Below are positions 52,566 to 61,630 of a stretch of DNA of 64,000 nucleotides, piece after piece. This DNA is from Paraburkholderia terricola. GTDB taxonomy: Bacteria; Pseudomonadota; Gammaproteobacteria; Burkholderiales; Burkholderiaceae. Below the pieces are notes generated by a model. That model was not told the DNA's origin and ran no database searches. It saw nothing but the letters and a program-made list of their open reading frames with translations. The position numbers were made by a program, and so were the translations under genes. Each line of letters begins with the position of its first letter. Within the stretch, counting starts at the first letter, position 1. The stretch covers positions 1-64,000 of the forward strand of contig NZ_FRAB01000028.1 of the NCBI RefSeq assembly GCF_900142195.1. Reading direction: 5' to 3'.

Positions 52566-55244
52566 TTGGCCTTTCAATCGACTTTTCCCTTCGAAACGTC
52601 CGCGGCGCGCGCGGACGCTTCGTCCTTGCTGCGGCTGTTGCCGGCCCACGAAGGACACTGGGACGAGTTGCGCGACGCGTCGGGCGCCTTGCGCGAACCG
52701 TGGCGGCAGTTCTTCGAGCGGCTGGGCGAAGACGGCATCGCGCGGCTCGACGATCACTGCGCGTCGATCGCGCAGCAGATCCGCGATAACGACATCAGCT
52801 ACAACGTCTACGCGGACAACGGCGAGCCGCGGCCGTGGGCGCTCGATCTGCTGCCGTTCCTGATCAGCGAGGCCGAGTGGGCGCATATGGAGCGCGGCGT
52901 GACGCAGCGCGCGCATCTGCTCAATGCGATCGTCGCCGATATCTATGGGCCGCAGACCTTGCTCGAGCGCGGGCAGTTGCCGCCCGCGCTGGTGTTCGGC
53001 CATCCCGGCTATCTGCGCTCGGTGAAGGGCTATGCGCCGCCCGGCGGGCAATTCCTGCAAGTGGTGGCGGTCGATCTCGCGCGCATGCCCGGCGGCGACT
53101 GGACCGTGATGGCGCATCGCACCGAAGCGCCCTCCGGGCTCGGCTATGCGCTCGAAAACCGGCTGATCGTGTCGGCGCTGTTCGCCGATCCGTTTCGCGC
53201 GATGCGCGTGAGCCGCCTCGCGCCGACCTATTCGCAACTGATCGCGACGCTCGCGCAGGCGGCCCAGGCCACGATGCGGCACGATCATGACGGCGCCGAG
53301 ACGTCGGCGCATATCGCCTTGCTCACGCCGGGGCCGTTCAGCGAAACTTACTTCGAGCACGTGTTTCTCGCGCGTTATCTGGGCGTCACGCTGGTGGAGG
53401 GCAAGGACCTCACGGTGCGCGACGACATGCTCTATCTGAAGACGCTCGCCGGTCTTGAACGCGTGCACGTCGTGCTGCGCCGTCTGGACGACGCGTTCTG
53501 CGACCCGGTCGAACTGCGCGCCGATTCGAGCATCGGCGTGCCCGGCTTGTTGCAGGTGATGCGCGCGGGCAACGTGATCGTCTCCAACGTGCCGGGCTCG
53601 GGCTTTGTCGAATCGCCGGCCTTGCACGGGTTTCTGCCGGGCATCGCGGAAGTGCTGCTCGACGAGGATCTACTGCTGCCGAGCGTGGCGACCTGGTGGT
53701 GCGGCGAAGAGGCGGCGCGCGAACACGCGTTCGCGCGCCTGGACGAAGCGTTGATCGTGCCGACGTGGCCGCTCGCCGCGCGCGACGCGCCGCCCGGCAT
53801 CGAGCACGGCAGGCAGCGGCTTTCGACATGGCGCGAACGTATCGAAGCCATGCCCGACAATTACACGATCCAGCAGTCGCAACGTTTCTCCTGCACGCCG
53901 CGTTACGAGGAAGGCACCATTGGCCGCCGTCCGTCGGTGTTGCGCGTCTATGCGATCGCCGACGTGAACGGCGGCTGGCACGTGATGCCGGGCGGCTTCA
54001 CGCGCATGGCCGCCGAGCGCCAGCCGACGGTCTCGATGCAATACGGCGGCAGCAGTGTCGATACGTGGGTGCTGTCGAGCCAGCCGACCTCGACCTTCAC
54101 GCTGCTGCCTTCGCCGATGCAGCCCGCCGATCTCGCGCGCAAGCATCGCACCGTGTCGAGCCGCGCGGCGGAAAACCTCTACTGGGCCGGGCGTTATGGC
54201 GAGCGCGCGGAAAACAACGTGCGGCTGCTGCGGCTGATTCTCGGCTCGCTGGAAGGCAACGACGCCGACGCGATGTTCCCCACGCTCGTCGAGCTCGCGA
54301 ATTACTGCGGGCTCGTGCAGTCCGGCGACATGTTCTCGCCGCATTCGCCGCAAGCTTTCGAGCGCGCGCTGGTCGCGAATCTGAGCGAGAGCACCGGCGC
54401 GTCGAGCATCGGGCAGAACCTGCAGTGTCAGGCGCGCTCGAATGGTGAAGTGCGCGGGCGTTTGTCGAACGATCATTGGCGCACGATTCTCGCGGCGCGC
54501 AACGACTTTCGCGATGCGTTGCACATGCTGATGCCGGCGCCTGGTTTCAGCGGCGGCGCGTCGCAGGGCAATAGCAACGGGTCTAGCAACGGGTCCGGCA
54601 ACGGACAGGGCAACGGCGGCCTGAATGGCCGCGGCGAACGCTACGATCGTTACGACCGCGTGACGCTGATGAACGCGCTCGAACATCTCTCGGTGCAGTT
54701 GTCGGCGATCAGCGGTGCGCAAGGCGACCGCATGACGCGCGACGAAGCCTGGCGTTTGCTGTTCGTCGGGCGGCACATCGAACGCGTGTCGGCGATGACG
54801 TCGTTTCTCCGCGTGGTCGCCGATAAGGGGCAGCTCGCGACGCCCGCCGGTTTCGATCTGCTGCTGCAATTCTTCGACTGCACGCTGACGTATCGCTCGC
54901 TTTATCCAGGCCGTTTCGAAGTGCCGGCCCTGCTGGATCTGCTGGTGATCGAGCCGACCAATCCGCGCGGTATCTACGGCGTCTATGAGCGTTTGCGCAA
55001 GAAGCTCGATGAGATCGCGGTGGCGGCGGGCAGCGTGCGGCATCGTCCGTTCGCGGAACTGATGCCGCACGCCGCGTCGCTGCCGACGCTCGAAGCTCTG
55101 TGCGCAACCGATGAAAACGGCGCCTACGTCGAGCTGATTGCGATGTGCGATCAGATCGGCGGTTTTGTCGGCGCCGCCGCGCATGAGATCAGCGCGCGCT
55201 ATTTCAGTCACGCGAGTACGGTGGCGTCGCAGGTGTGGTCATGA
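52566..55244 (+). CDS. Circularly permuted ATP-grasp plus alpha-E domain protein
   Basis: 892 residues from TTG 52566 (no ATG fits the conserved start). Residues about 60-530 are the circularly permuted ATP-grasp (DUF404/407) with DNDISYNVYADNGEPRPWAL, LNAIVADIYGPQTLLERGQL and GRRPSVLRVYAIADVNGGWH. Residues about 540-870 are the alpha-E domain (AENLYWAGRYGERAENNVRL, RHIERVSAMTSFLRVVADKG). A Gly/Asn/Ser-rich linker (NSNGSSNGSGNGQGNG, near residue 670) interrupts the alpha-E part. ATP-grasp enzymes of this type join carboxyl and amino groups. Gene fusion of the two domains is a known variant. Its stop overlaps the next gene by ATGA. Confidence 0.9.
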   Translation: MAFQSTFPFETSAARADASSLLRLLPAHEGHWDELRDASGALREPWRQFFERLGEDGIARLDDHCASIAQQIRDNDISYNVYADNGEPRPWALDLLPFLISEAEWAHMERGVTQRAHLLNAIVADIYGPQTLLERGQLPPALVFGHPGYLRSVKGYAPPGGQFLQVVAVDLARMPGGDWTVMAHRTEAPSGLGYALENRLIVSALFADPFRAMRVSRLAPTYSQLIATLAQAAQATMRHDHDGAETSAHIALLTPGPFSETYFEHVFLARYLGVTLVEGKDLTVRDDMLYLKTLAGLERVHVVLRRLDDAFCDPVELRADSSIGVPGLLQVMRAGNVIVSNVPGSGFVESPALHGFLPGIAEVLLDEDLLLPSVATWWCGEEAAREHAFARLDEALIVPTWPLAARDAPPGIEHGRQRLSTWRERIEAMPDNYTIQQSQRFSCTPRYEEGTIGRRPSVLRVYAIADVNGGWHVMPGGFTRMAAERQPTVSMQYGGSSVDTWVLSSQPTSTFTLLPSPMQPADLARKHRTVSSRAAENLYWAGRYGERAENNVRLLRLILGSLEGNDADAMFPTLVELANYCGLVQSGDMFSPHSPQAFERALVANLSESTGASSIGQNLQCQARSNGEVRGRLSNDHWRTILAARNDFRDALHMLMPAPGFSGGASQGNSNGSSNGSGNGQGNGGLNGRGERYDRYDRVTLMNALEHLSVQLSAISGAQGDRMTRDEAWRLLFVGRHIERVSAMTSFLRVVADKGQLATPAGFDLLLQFFDCTLTYRSLYPGRFEVPALLDLLVIEPTNPRGIYGVYERLRKKLDEIAVAAGSVRHRPFAELMPHAASLPTLEALCATDENGAYVELIAMCDQIGGFVGAAAHEISARYFSHASTVASQVWS

Positions 55245-56131
55245 AGCACACGCCGACCGTGCTGTCCGTCTCGCATCGCACGACCTACCATTACTCCACG
55301 TATGTGGAAACGGCGCAGCATCTCGCGACCATCCGGCCGATCGCGTGCGCCTGGCAACGCGTGGTCTCGCACGAGGAACGCATCGAGCCGGAACCGTCGT
55401 ATCTGCATAGCCGGATCGACGCGTTCGGCAACGACGTGCTGTACTTCGCGCTCGATGCGCCGCACGAGCGGCTGCAACTCGTCAGCGAAACGACGGTGGC
55501 GCTCATGCCGCGCTGGACCGATCTCGATCCCGATGCGACGCCGCCTTGGGAAGACGTGGCCGACGCGCTGCGCTTTCGCGTGGGCGGACAGTTCCGGCCC
55601 GAGGTCGAGTTCTGCTTCGCGTCGCCGAATATCGTGCCGCGGCCGTCGCTGCGCGCGTATGCGTTGCCGAGCTTTGCGCCTGGCACGCCGATCGCCGCGG
55701 GGGCGATCGATCTGATGCACCGGATTCACGAAGACTTCGCATACAAACCTTCGGCGACGATGTTCGACACGCCGGCCGAGCGCGCCTTCGAATTGAAGAG
55801 CGGCGTGTGCCAGGATTTCGCGCAGGTGATGATCGGCTGCCTGCGTTCGCTCGGTTTGCCGGCGCGCTATGTGAGCGGTTATCTGCGCAACGATCCGCCG
55901 CCGGGGCAGCCGCGTTTGATCGGCGCGGATGCGTCGCATGCGTGGGTGTCGGTGCATTGTCCCGAGAGCGGCTGGATCGATCTCGACCCCACCAACGACG
56001 TGCTCGCGGATAGGGATCACGTGACGCTCGCGATCGGCCGCGACTACAGCGACGTGTCCTTGCTGCGCGGGATGATTCTCGGCGGCGGCGCGCATCGGGT
56101 GGAAGTGGGCGTGACCGTTCTCGCGCTTTAG
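55241..56131 (+). CDS. Transglutaminase-like protein of the ATP-grasp cluster
   Basis: 296 residues from the ATG of the ATGA overlap at 55241. The N-terminal beta domain (LSVSHRTTYHYSTYVETAQH) is followed by the papain-like fold with Cys190 (LKSGVCQDFAQVMIGCLRSL), His233 (GADASHAWVSVHC) and Asp248 (GWIDLDPTNDVLADRDHVTL). The family acts as a transglutaminase or, more often in bacteria, as a protease-like amidase. It completes the three-gene plus-strand cluster. Confidence 0.92.
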   Translation: MKHTPTVLSVSHRTTYHYSTYVETAQHLATIRPIACAWQRVVSHEERIEPEPSYLHSRIDAFGNDVLYFALDAPHERLQLVSETTVALMPRWTDLDPDATPPWEDVADALRFRVGGQFRPEVEFCFASPNIVPRPSLRAYALPSFAPGTPIAAGAIDLMHRIHEDFAYKPSATMFDTPAERAFELKSGVCQDFAQVMIGCLRSLGLPARYVSGYLRNDPPPGQPRLIGADASHAWVSVHCPESGWIDLDPTNDVLADRDHVTLAIGRDYSDVSLLRGMILGGGAHRVEVGVTVLAL

Positions 56132-56236
56132 CCTCTCGCCATACTTCATTTCGGTTCGGCAAGCCGCTTGTCCGCCGCTGCGGATTCGCTCGCGTGTGCG
56201 CGCATGTTCGCCAAAAAACCGCCGCTTGCCGTTTTT

Positions 56237-56254
56237 GCAACACTGCAGTGCTGC
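56237..56254. promoter_or_regulatory. Inverted repeat upstream of the first MarR gene
   Basis: GCAACACTGCAGTGCTGC is an 18-bp inverted repeat (8 of 9 base pairs) with a perfect 10-bp palindrome at its centre. It lies 17 bp before the shared MarR-type site and could be a second operator or overlap the promoter. Confidence 0.5.
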
Positions 56255-56270
56255 AATTGAACTTGACGCT

Positions 56271-56282
56271 GTGCGTATGCAC
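56271..56282. promoter_or_regulatory. Shared MarR-type operator, copy 1
   Basis: GTGCGTATGCAC, complement of GTGCATACGCAC, 16 bp before the first MarR start. The same 12 bases occur at 56764 and 57283. The flanks extend the consensus to TGTGCATACGCACA. Confidence 0.8.
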
Positions 56283-56298
56283 ACCTACACTGCCGATC

Positions 56299-56721
56299 AT
56301 GAACCGCCCCCTCTCTTACGACGAATGCAACTGTTTCGCGCTGCGCCAGGCGGCCCGGCGCGTCACGCAAATGTATGAGCGCCATCTTCGCCCGGTCGGG
56401 CTGACGGCCGCGCAGTTCACGATTCTCGCCAAGCTCGCGCGCAAGCCGAACCTGCCCATCGCGGATCTGGCGGACTCGATGGTGATGGAGCGCACCACGC
56501 TGGTCCGCGCCATGAAGCCATTGCAGCGCGAGGGCCTCGTCGCCGCCGAATCGGCGGAGCATGACGGCCGCACTTACCTGTTCAGCTTGACGGAGAAGGG
56601 CGAAGCCACCTTCGATCAGGCCGCCATTGCATGGCGCGCCGCGCAGGACGAATTCGAATCCAGGTTCGGGCACGGGCGCGCCAAGGTGCTGCGCGCCGAA
56701 TTGTTCGGCATCACCGGTTAA
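56299..56721 (+). CDS. MarR-family regulator, first of a paralogous pair
   Basis: 140 residues from ATG 56299. Winged helix: CNCFALRQAARRVTQMYERH, LTAAQFTILAKLARKPNLPI, ADLADSMVMERTTLVRAMKP, then the wing AESAEHDGRTYLFSLTEKGE. It is similar throughout to the next gene, indicating duplication. The Cys pair near the start (DECNCFALRQ) is shared by some oxidant-sensing MarR proteins; here only one copy has both. It lies upstream of an efflux pump operon and shares its operator motif, so it probably represses the pump and itself. Confidence 0.9.
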   Translation: MNRPLSYDECNCFALRQAARRVTQMYERHLRPVGLTAAQFTILAKLARKPNLPIADLADSMVMERTTLVRAMKPLQREGLVAAESAEHDGRTYLFSLTEKGEATFDQAAIAWRAAQDEFESRFGHGRAKVLRAELFGITG

Positions 56722-56763
56722 CAACGCGTGTTCGCTTTGGCGAGCATCGTTGCGTCCATGTAT

Positions 56764-56775
56764 GTGCATACGCAC
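56764..56775. promoter_or_regulatory. Shared MarR-type operator, copy 2
   Basis: GTGCATACGCAC, 21 bp before the second MarR start; flanked TGTGCATACGCACT. Confidence 0.8.
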
Positions 56776-56796
56776 TTTGAGTGAGGGAAGCGCGCA

Positions 56797-57219
56797 ATGG
56801 AAGGGCCATTCGACGACGACTGCTTTGCGATCCGTCAGGCCGCACGCCACGTATCGCAGCTTTACGACCGCCATCTGGCGAATGTCGGACTCACTATCAC
56901 GCAGTTTTCGCTGCTGGGGCGCCTGAAGCGCGCCGGTCCGATGACGATGAAGCAATTGGCCGACACCATGCGCATGCAGCGCACCACGCTCGTTCGCACG
57001 ATTCAACCGCTGCGGCGCAACGGCCTGATAGCGAGCGAGGCGCTCGGCGCGGATGTGCGCACACTGTCCATTTCGCTCACCTGTGCAGGCGAAGAACTAT
57101 TGCAAGCCGGACGTCAGCATTGGCATGCCGCGCAAGCCGAATTCGAGCACCGTTTCGGCGTGCAGCGCGCGGCGGCATTGCGCAGTGAACTGTTTGCAAT
57201 CATTCGAGATTCAGTCTGA
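56797..57219 (+). CDS. MarR-family regulator, second of a paralogous pair
   Basis: 140 residues, same length and layout as the upstream MarR protein: DDCFAIRQAARHVSQLYDRH, LTITQFSLLGRLKRAGPMTM, LADTMRMQRTTLVRTIQPLR. The near-identical N-terminal and recognition-helix segments (RTTLVR) suggest similar DNA specificity, matching the shared operators. It has its own operator copy and precedes the pump operon by 86 bp. Confidence 0.9.
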   Translation: MEGPFDDDCFAIRQAARHVSQLYDRHLANVGLTITQFSLLGRLKRAGPMTMKQLADTMRMQRTTLVRTIQPLRRNGLIASEALGADVRTLSISLTCAGEELLQAGRQHWHAAQAEFEHRFGVQRAAALRSELFAIIRDSV

Positions 57220-57282
57220 AGCTTCGTATCAGCTAACGCATGGTCGGCGCAATCCAACGCGCCGTTTTTTTTAACGCAACGA

Positions 57283-57294
57283 GTGCATACGCAC
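57283..57294. promoter_or_regulatory. Shared MarR-type operator, copy 3 (efflux pump promoter)
   Basis: GTGCATACGCAC followed by ACACC, 11 bp before the membrane-fusion protein start. It places the pump operon under the same control as the two MarR genes. Confidence 0.8.
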
Positions 57295-57305
57295 ACACCG
57301 ACATC

Positions 57306-58397
57306 ATGTCCACTACCCCTTCGACTATCGCGCCGTCCGGTGCGGCGCCCTCGGCCACATCGGCGCGGCGCAGACCCTGGATGCTTCTCGCGATCATCTC
57401 GGTGCTTGCCGTGCTGGCACTGGCGGCGTCGTACTGGTTCTTCGTCGGCCGCTTCGTGGAAACCACCGACGACGCCTACGTGGGCGGCGATGTCACCGTG
57501 ATGGCGCCGAAGGTGAACGGATTCGTTACCGATGTACTCGTGCGTGACAATCAGTTCGTCCACGCAAACCAGGTGCTGATCCGGCTCGACGCGCGCGATT
57601 ACGACGCCCGCCTCGCGCAAGCCAGCGCGGAAGTGCGCAGCGCGCAAGCGGCGGTCACCGAATTGCAGGCGAAGAAATCCTTGCAACTCGCGACGATCAA
57701 CCAGCAGGCCGCCGAGGTACGAGCGTCAGGCGCCGAGCTGACGCGCAGCGCCGCCGATCGCACGCGCTATCGCGAACTGGTGAAGGACGACGCGGTGTCG
57801 AGCCAGGTGGTCGAGCGGGCCGTGGCCGATCTGACGAAGGCGCATGCCGCGGTCGATCGCAGCGGCGCGGCGCTGATCGCGGCGCAGCGTCAGATTGCCG
57901 TGCTCGACGCGCAGATCGGCGACGCCGAGGCACGCATCGCCACCGCGCAAGCGGCACAGCGCGTCGCGGCATTGAACGTGGAATACACGACGATCCGCTC
58001 GCCGATCGACGGTTATGTCGGCAACCGCACCGCGCGCGTCGGCCTGCTGGCGAACACGGGCGTGTCGCTCTTGACGATCGTGCCCGCGAGCGGACTGTGG
58101 ATCGACGCCAACTTCAAGGAAGACCAACTGAAGAAGATGCACGTCGGCGATCGCGTCGACGTCGCTCTGGACGCGTCGAGCCAGCGGATCCGCGGCGTGG
58201 TGGAGAGCTTAGCGCCGGCCACCGGCGCGACCTTCAGTGTGCTGCCCGCCGAAAACGCCACCGGCAACTTCACGAAGATCGTGCAGCGCGTGCCGGTTCG
58301 CATCCGCCTCGACGTGCCCCGCAACGTGCAGGGCGTGCTGCGGCCCGGCCTCTCGGCAACGGTGAAAGTACATGTCGACGCGCCGGCACGCGGATAA
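57306..58397 (+). CDS. Efflux membrane-fusion protein (EmrA/HlyD family)
   Basis: 363 residues from ATG 57306. One membrane anchor at about residues 25-47 (LLAIISVLAVLALAASYWFF), then TTDDAYVGGDVTVMAPKVNG (lipoyl half-motif), a coiled-coil hairpin at about 95-205 (ASAEVRSAQAAVTELQAKKS), and the second lipoyl half NVEYTTIRSPIDGYVGNRTA. This is the EmrA type that pairs with DHA2 transporters and links them to the outer-membrane channel. First gene of the pump operon. Confidence 0.93.
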   Translation: MSTTPSTIAPSGAAPSATSARRRPWMLLAIISVLAVLALAASYWFFVGRFVETTDDAYVGGDVTVMAPKVNGFVTDVLVRDNQFVHANQVLIRLDARDYDARLAQASAEVRSAQAAVTELQAKKSLQLATINQQAAEVRASGAELTRSAADRTRYRELVKDDAVSSQVVERAVADLTKAHAAVDRSGAALIAAQRQIAVLDAQIGDAEARIATAQAAQRVAALNVEYTTIRSPIDGYVGNRTARVGLLANTGVSLLTIVPASGLWIDANFKEDQLKKMHVGDRVDVALDASSQRIRGVVESLAPATGATFSVLPAENATGNFTKIVQRVPVRIRLDVPRNVQGVLRPGLSATVKVHVDAPARG

Positions 58398-58404
58398 AGC
58401 GATC

Positions 58405-59976
58405 ATGACTCAACCCCTCGCCAATCCCGCCGACCAGCCGATGCGCACCAAGGTTTTCGCGTTCGCGCTCATGTGTCTCGGCTTTTTCATGGCGACGCTC
58501 GATATCCAGATCGTCGCGTCGTCCCTCAAGGACATCGGCGGCGGATTGTCCGCGAGTCAGGACGAACTCTCGTGGGTGCAGACGTCGTATCTGATTGCCG
58601 AGATTCTCGTGATTCCGATGTCCGGCTGGCTCACGCGTGTGTTCTCGACGCGCTGGCTGTTCGCCTTTTCCGCACTCGGTTTCACGATCACCAGCATGCT
58701 GTGCGGCCTCGCATGGGACATCAACTCGATGATCCTGTTTCGCGGCTTGCAAGGCGCGCTCGGGGCCGCGATGATCCCGACCGTGTTCACCACGGCGTTC
58801 GTGTTGTTCCCCGGCAAACAGCGGCTGATCGCGGCCACCACCATCGGTGCGTTGGCTTCGCTCGCGCCGACCATCGGGCCGGTGATAGGCGGCTGGATCA
58901 CGTCGCAATGGTCGTGGCATTGGCTGTTCTATCTGAACCTCGTGCCGGGCATCGCCGTCACGCTGATGGTGCCGAAATACGTTCACGTCGACAACGTCGA
59001 TCTGTCGCTGCTGAAAAAAGGCGACTACCTCGGCATCCTGCTGATGTCCGGCTTTCTCGGCTGCCTCGAATATGTGCTCGAAGAGGGTCCGCGGAAAAAC
59101 TGGTTCGGCGACGACGTCATCATTCTATGCACGTGGGTGTCGGCCATTTGCGGCTTCTTGTTCCTCGTGCATGCGTTCACCGCGAAAGAGCCGATCGTCG
59201 ATTTGCGTGCGTTGGCGGTGCGCAACTTCGGTATCGGCAGTTTGCTGTCGTTCATCACGGGCATTGGCATCTTCTGCACGGTGTTCCTCACGCCGCTGTT
59301 TTTGTCGCGCGTGCGTGGCTTCGATTCGTTGCAGATCGGCCTGGCGTTGCTGTCGGTCGGTTGTTTCCAGTTGATCGCACTGGCCGCGTATTCGACGCTG
59401 GCGCGGATTGTCGACATGCGCCTGCTGATGGTGTTCGGCCTCGTGCTGTTCGGCGCCGGCTGTTATCTCTACGTGCCGTTGACCAATCAATGGGGCTGGC
59501 AGGAACTGCTGATTCCGCAGGCGCTGCGCGGCATCGGTCAGCAGTTCAGCATCGCGCCCATCGTGACGATGGCGCTCGGCTCGTTGCCGCCGTCGCGGCT
59601 TCGTTCGGCGAGCGGCCTGTTCAATTTGATGCGCAATCTCGGCGGCGCCATCGGCATCGCGGTGAGCAGCACGATGCTCAACGACCGCTTGAATCTGCAT
59701 TACGAGCGGCTCGATGAACATTTGAACGCGGGCCGCCCGCTGGTCGAATCGATCTTGCGGCAGCAGAGCGCGCATTTCGCGGCGGTTGGCGGAAACGCGC
59801 TGAATGCGGCCAACGCGGGGCTCAGCGAGTTGCATTCGCTGCTGATGCGCGAGGCGCTCGTGCTGACGTTCTCCGATACGTTTCTCGCCGTGTCGCTGTG
59901 TTTCGCGGTCGGTTTGCTGAGCGTGCTGTTCTCGCGGCCGTTCGGCCACAGTGCGCCGCCGCCCGATGCTCATTGA
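58405..59976 (+). CDS. DHA2-family multidrug MFS transporter (EmrB type)
   Basis: 523 residues from ATG 58405, 7 bp after the previous stop. Fourteen predicted helices, starting FAFALMCLGFFMATLDIQIV (motif D1). Other motifs are TSYLIAEILVIPMSGWLTRV (motif A region) and SLAPTIGPVIGGWITSQWSW (motif C). The C-terminal third has a large soluble-looking loop and GVGLLSVLFSRP-like final helix. It exports drugs or other small amphiphilic molecules by proton antiport through EmrA and the outer-membrane protein. Confidence 0.94.
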   Translation: MTQPLANPADQPMRTKVFAFALMCLGFFMATLDIQIVASSLKDIGGGLSASQDELSWVQTSYLIAEILVIPMSGWLTRVFSTRWLFAFSALGFTITSMLCGLAWDINSMILFRGLQGALGAAMIPTVFTTAFVLFPGKQRLIAATTIGALASLAPTIGPVIGGWITSQWSWHWLFYLNLVPGIAVTLMVPKYVHVDNVDLSLLKKGDYLGILLMSGFLGCLEYVLEEGPRKNWFGDDVIILCTWVSAICGFLFLVHAFTAKEPIVDLRALAVRNFGIGSLLSFITGIGIFCTVFLTPLFLSRVRGFDSLQIGLALLSVGCFQLIALAAYSTLARIVDMRLLMVFGLVLFGAGCYLYVPLTNQWGWQELLIPQALRGIGQQFSIAPIVTMALGSLPPSRLRSASGLFNLMRNLGGAIGIAVSSTMLNDRLNLHYERLDEHLNAGRPLVESILRQQSAHFAAVGGNALNAANAGLSELHSLLMREALVLTFSDTFLAVSLCFAVGLLSVLFSRPFGHSAPPPDAH

Positions 59977-59986
59977 GGAATTGAAC

Positions 59987-61420
59987 ATGAAACCGATCAT
60001 CATCAAGGTACTGGCGAGCGCCGCGTTGCTGACGCTCGCGGCGTGCGCGGTGCAACCGGAAACGCACGCGGATTTGCCGAAAACGGTTGAAACCGTCGCT
60101 CCGGCCGCATGGAGCGTCGATGCGCCGCAAGACAGCGTGAGCGCCGACACATGGTGGACGCAATTCGGCGACCCCGTCCTGCATCAACTGGTCGAATCGG
60201 TATTGACCGGCAACCTTGACGTGCAGGCAGCAGCGGAGCGCGTAAAGCAGGCGCAGAACCTAGTGACGCAGAATCGCGCGGTTTTGCTGCCGGAGTTGAA
60301 CGCAAGCGCGAGCGCTTCCGACTCGCGCCAGAACACGCCGCCGCCGCTCGGTTATGTACGCCAGGCCGGCGTCGGTTTGGCGGCGAGCTGGACGCCGGAT
60401 GTATTCGGCGGCGAACGTCTCGCGGTGCTCGCGGCGCAGGCGCAGGTGTCGGGACGTCAGTCCGCCTTCAACCAGTTGCGCCTTGCGCTCGCAGCCAACA
60501 CGGCGGCGGCATATGTCGATCTGCGTTGGGCGCAATCGCAACTGCGGATTCTTAGCGAGAATGAGCAGATCCGTGCCCGCGCGTTGAAGCTCACGCAGCA
60601 GCGTCTGCGATACGGCTTGTCGACGCAACTCGACGTCGCGCGCGCGCAGAACCAGCTAAAGGATTTGCAGGCGCAGATTCCACGCATGCAATCGACGGTG
60701 CAGCATCAACTGAGTTTAATCGCGGTGTATTCGGGGCGCACGCCCGAGAGCGTGGACGGGTTGACGCTCGCCGACGCTCGCGACATTCCGGTGCCCTCGC
60801 AAGGCGTGCCGCGGGTGTTGCCGTCCGAAGCACTCCTGCAGCGCCCCGACGTTCGCAATGCGTATGCGGCTGTCGAACAGCGCGCGGCGGAAGTGGGCGT
60901 GTCGAAAGCGCAGCGCTATCCGCAGTTCAGACTCAATCTTGCCGACGGTTTGTTGGCGTCGTCCTATCTCGGCTTGCCGACGCTCACCGACAATCTCTTT
61001 AGCGCCGCATTGAACGCGACGAGTCCGATCTTCAACGCGGGTCGCATTACCGCGAACATCGACGCGAGCGAAAGCCGCATGCGCGAATCGCAACTCGGCT
61101 TGCAGCAGACCATGTTGCAAGCGCTCAAGGAGATCGAGGACAACCGCAGCGATCTGGTGAACGGCGCCGTACAGGTGGAGCGTCTGGGCGGCGCGCTCGA
61201 TGCATCGAACCAGGCGCTGCGTTTGTCGAGTGAACTGTACAAGGGCGGGGCATCGAGTTTCCTCGACGTGCTCGCGGCGCAAGAGGCGTATCTGCGCGAC
61301 GCGGAATCGTTGAATCAGGCGAGGCGCGAGCATGCGCTCGCGGCCGTGGCGTTGTACCGGTCGCTCGGCGGCGGCTGGAATGCGCGTGAAACCGTCACGA
61401 CGGTATCGTCGGAAAACTGA
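59987..61420 (+). CDS. Outer-membrane efflux lipoprotein (NodT/OprM family)
   Basis: 477 residues from ATG 59987 (GAGGAATTGAAC upstream). Lipoprotein signal with lipobox LTLAAC near residue 20. The two outer-membrane efflux repeats are seen: LVESVLTGNLDVQAAAERVK with later QLRLALAANTAAAYVDLRWA, and LLQRPDVRNAYAAVEQRAAE with ISRMQ-like later helix SSFLDVLAAQEAYLRDAESL. It forms the trimeric channel for the EmrAB-like pair. It is the last gene of the operon. Confidence 0.93.
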   Translation: MKPIIIKVLASAALLTLAACAVQPETHADLPKTVETVAPAAWSVDAPQDSVSADTWWTQFGDPVLHQLVESVLTGNLDVQAAAERVKQAQNLVTQNRAVLLPELNASASASDSRQNTPPPLGYVRQAGVGLAASWTPDVFGGERLAVLAAQAQVSGRQSAFNQLRLALAANTAAAYVDLRWAQSQLRILSENEQIRARALKLTQQRLRYGLSTQLDVARAQNQLKDLQAQIPRMQSTVQHQLSLIAVYSGRTPESVDGLTLADARDIPVPSQGVPRVLPSEALLQRPDVRNAYAAVEQRAAEVGVSKAQRYPQFRLNLADGLLASSYLGLPTLTDNLFSAALNATSPIFNAGRITANIDASESRMRESQLGLQQTMLQALKEIEDNRSDLVNGAVQVERLGGALDASNQALRLSSELYKGGASSFLDVLAAQEAYLRDAESLNQARREHALAAVALYRSLGGGWNARETVTTVSSEN

Positions 61421-61630
61421 CGATCTCCGCGGTCGTGGTTCTTGCGGCGTTGAGCGCGGCTCCTCGTCGGAGCGGTTCGGGAATACAATCGCGACAATTG
61501 CGGGCGAAGATGCGTCGACCACCGTCAGGGCCGATATTGAAGGAACCCGCATAGACGGAGGAGATTGCCGTATGCGTTATCGGCATGCGGCTCGCCTCCA
61601 CATCCAGTGGAAACTGACAGGAGATTTGCG

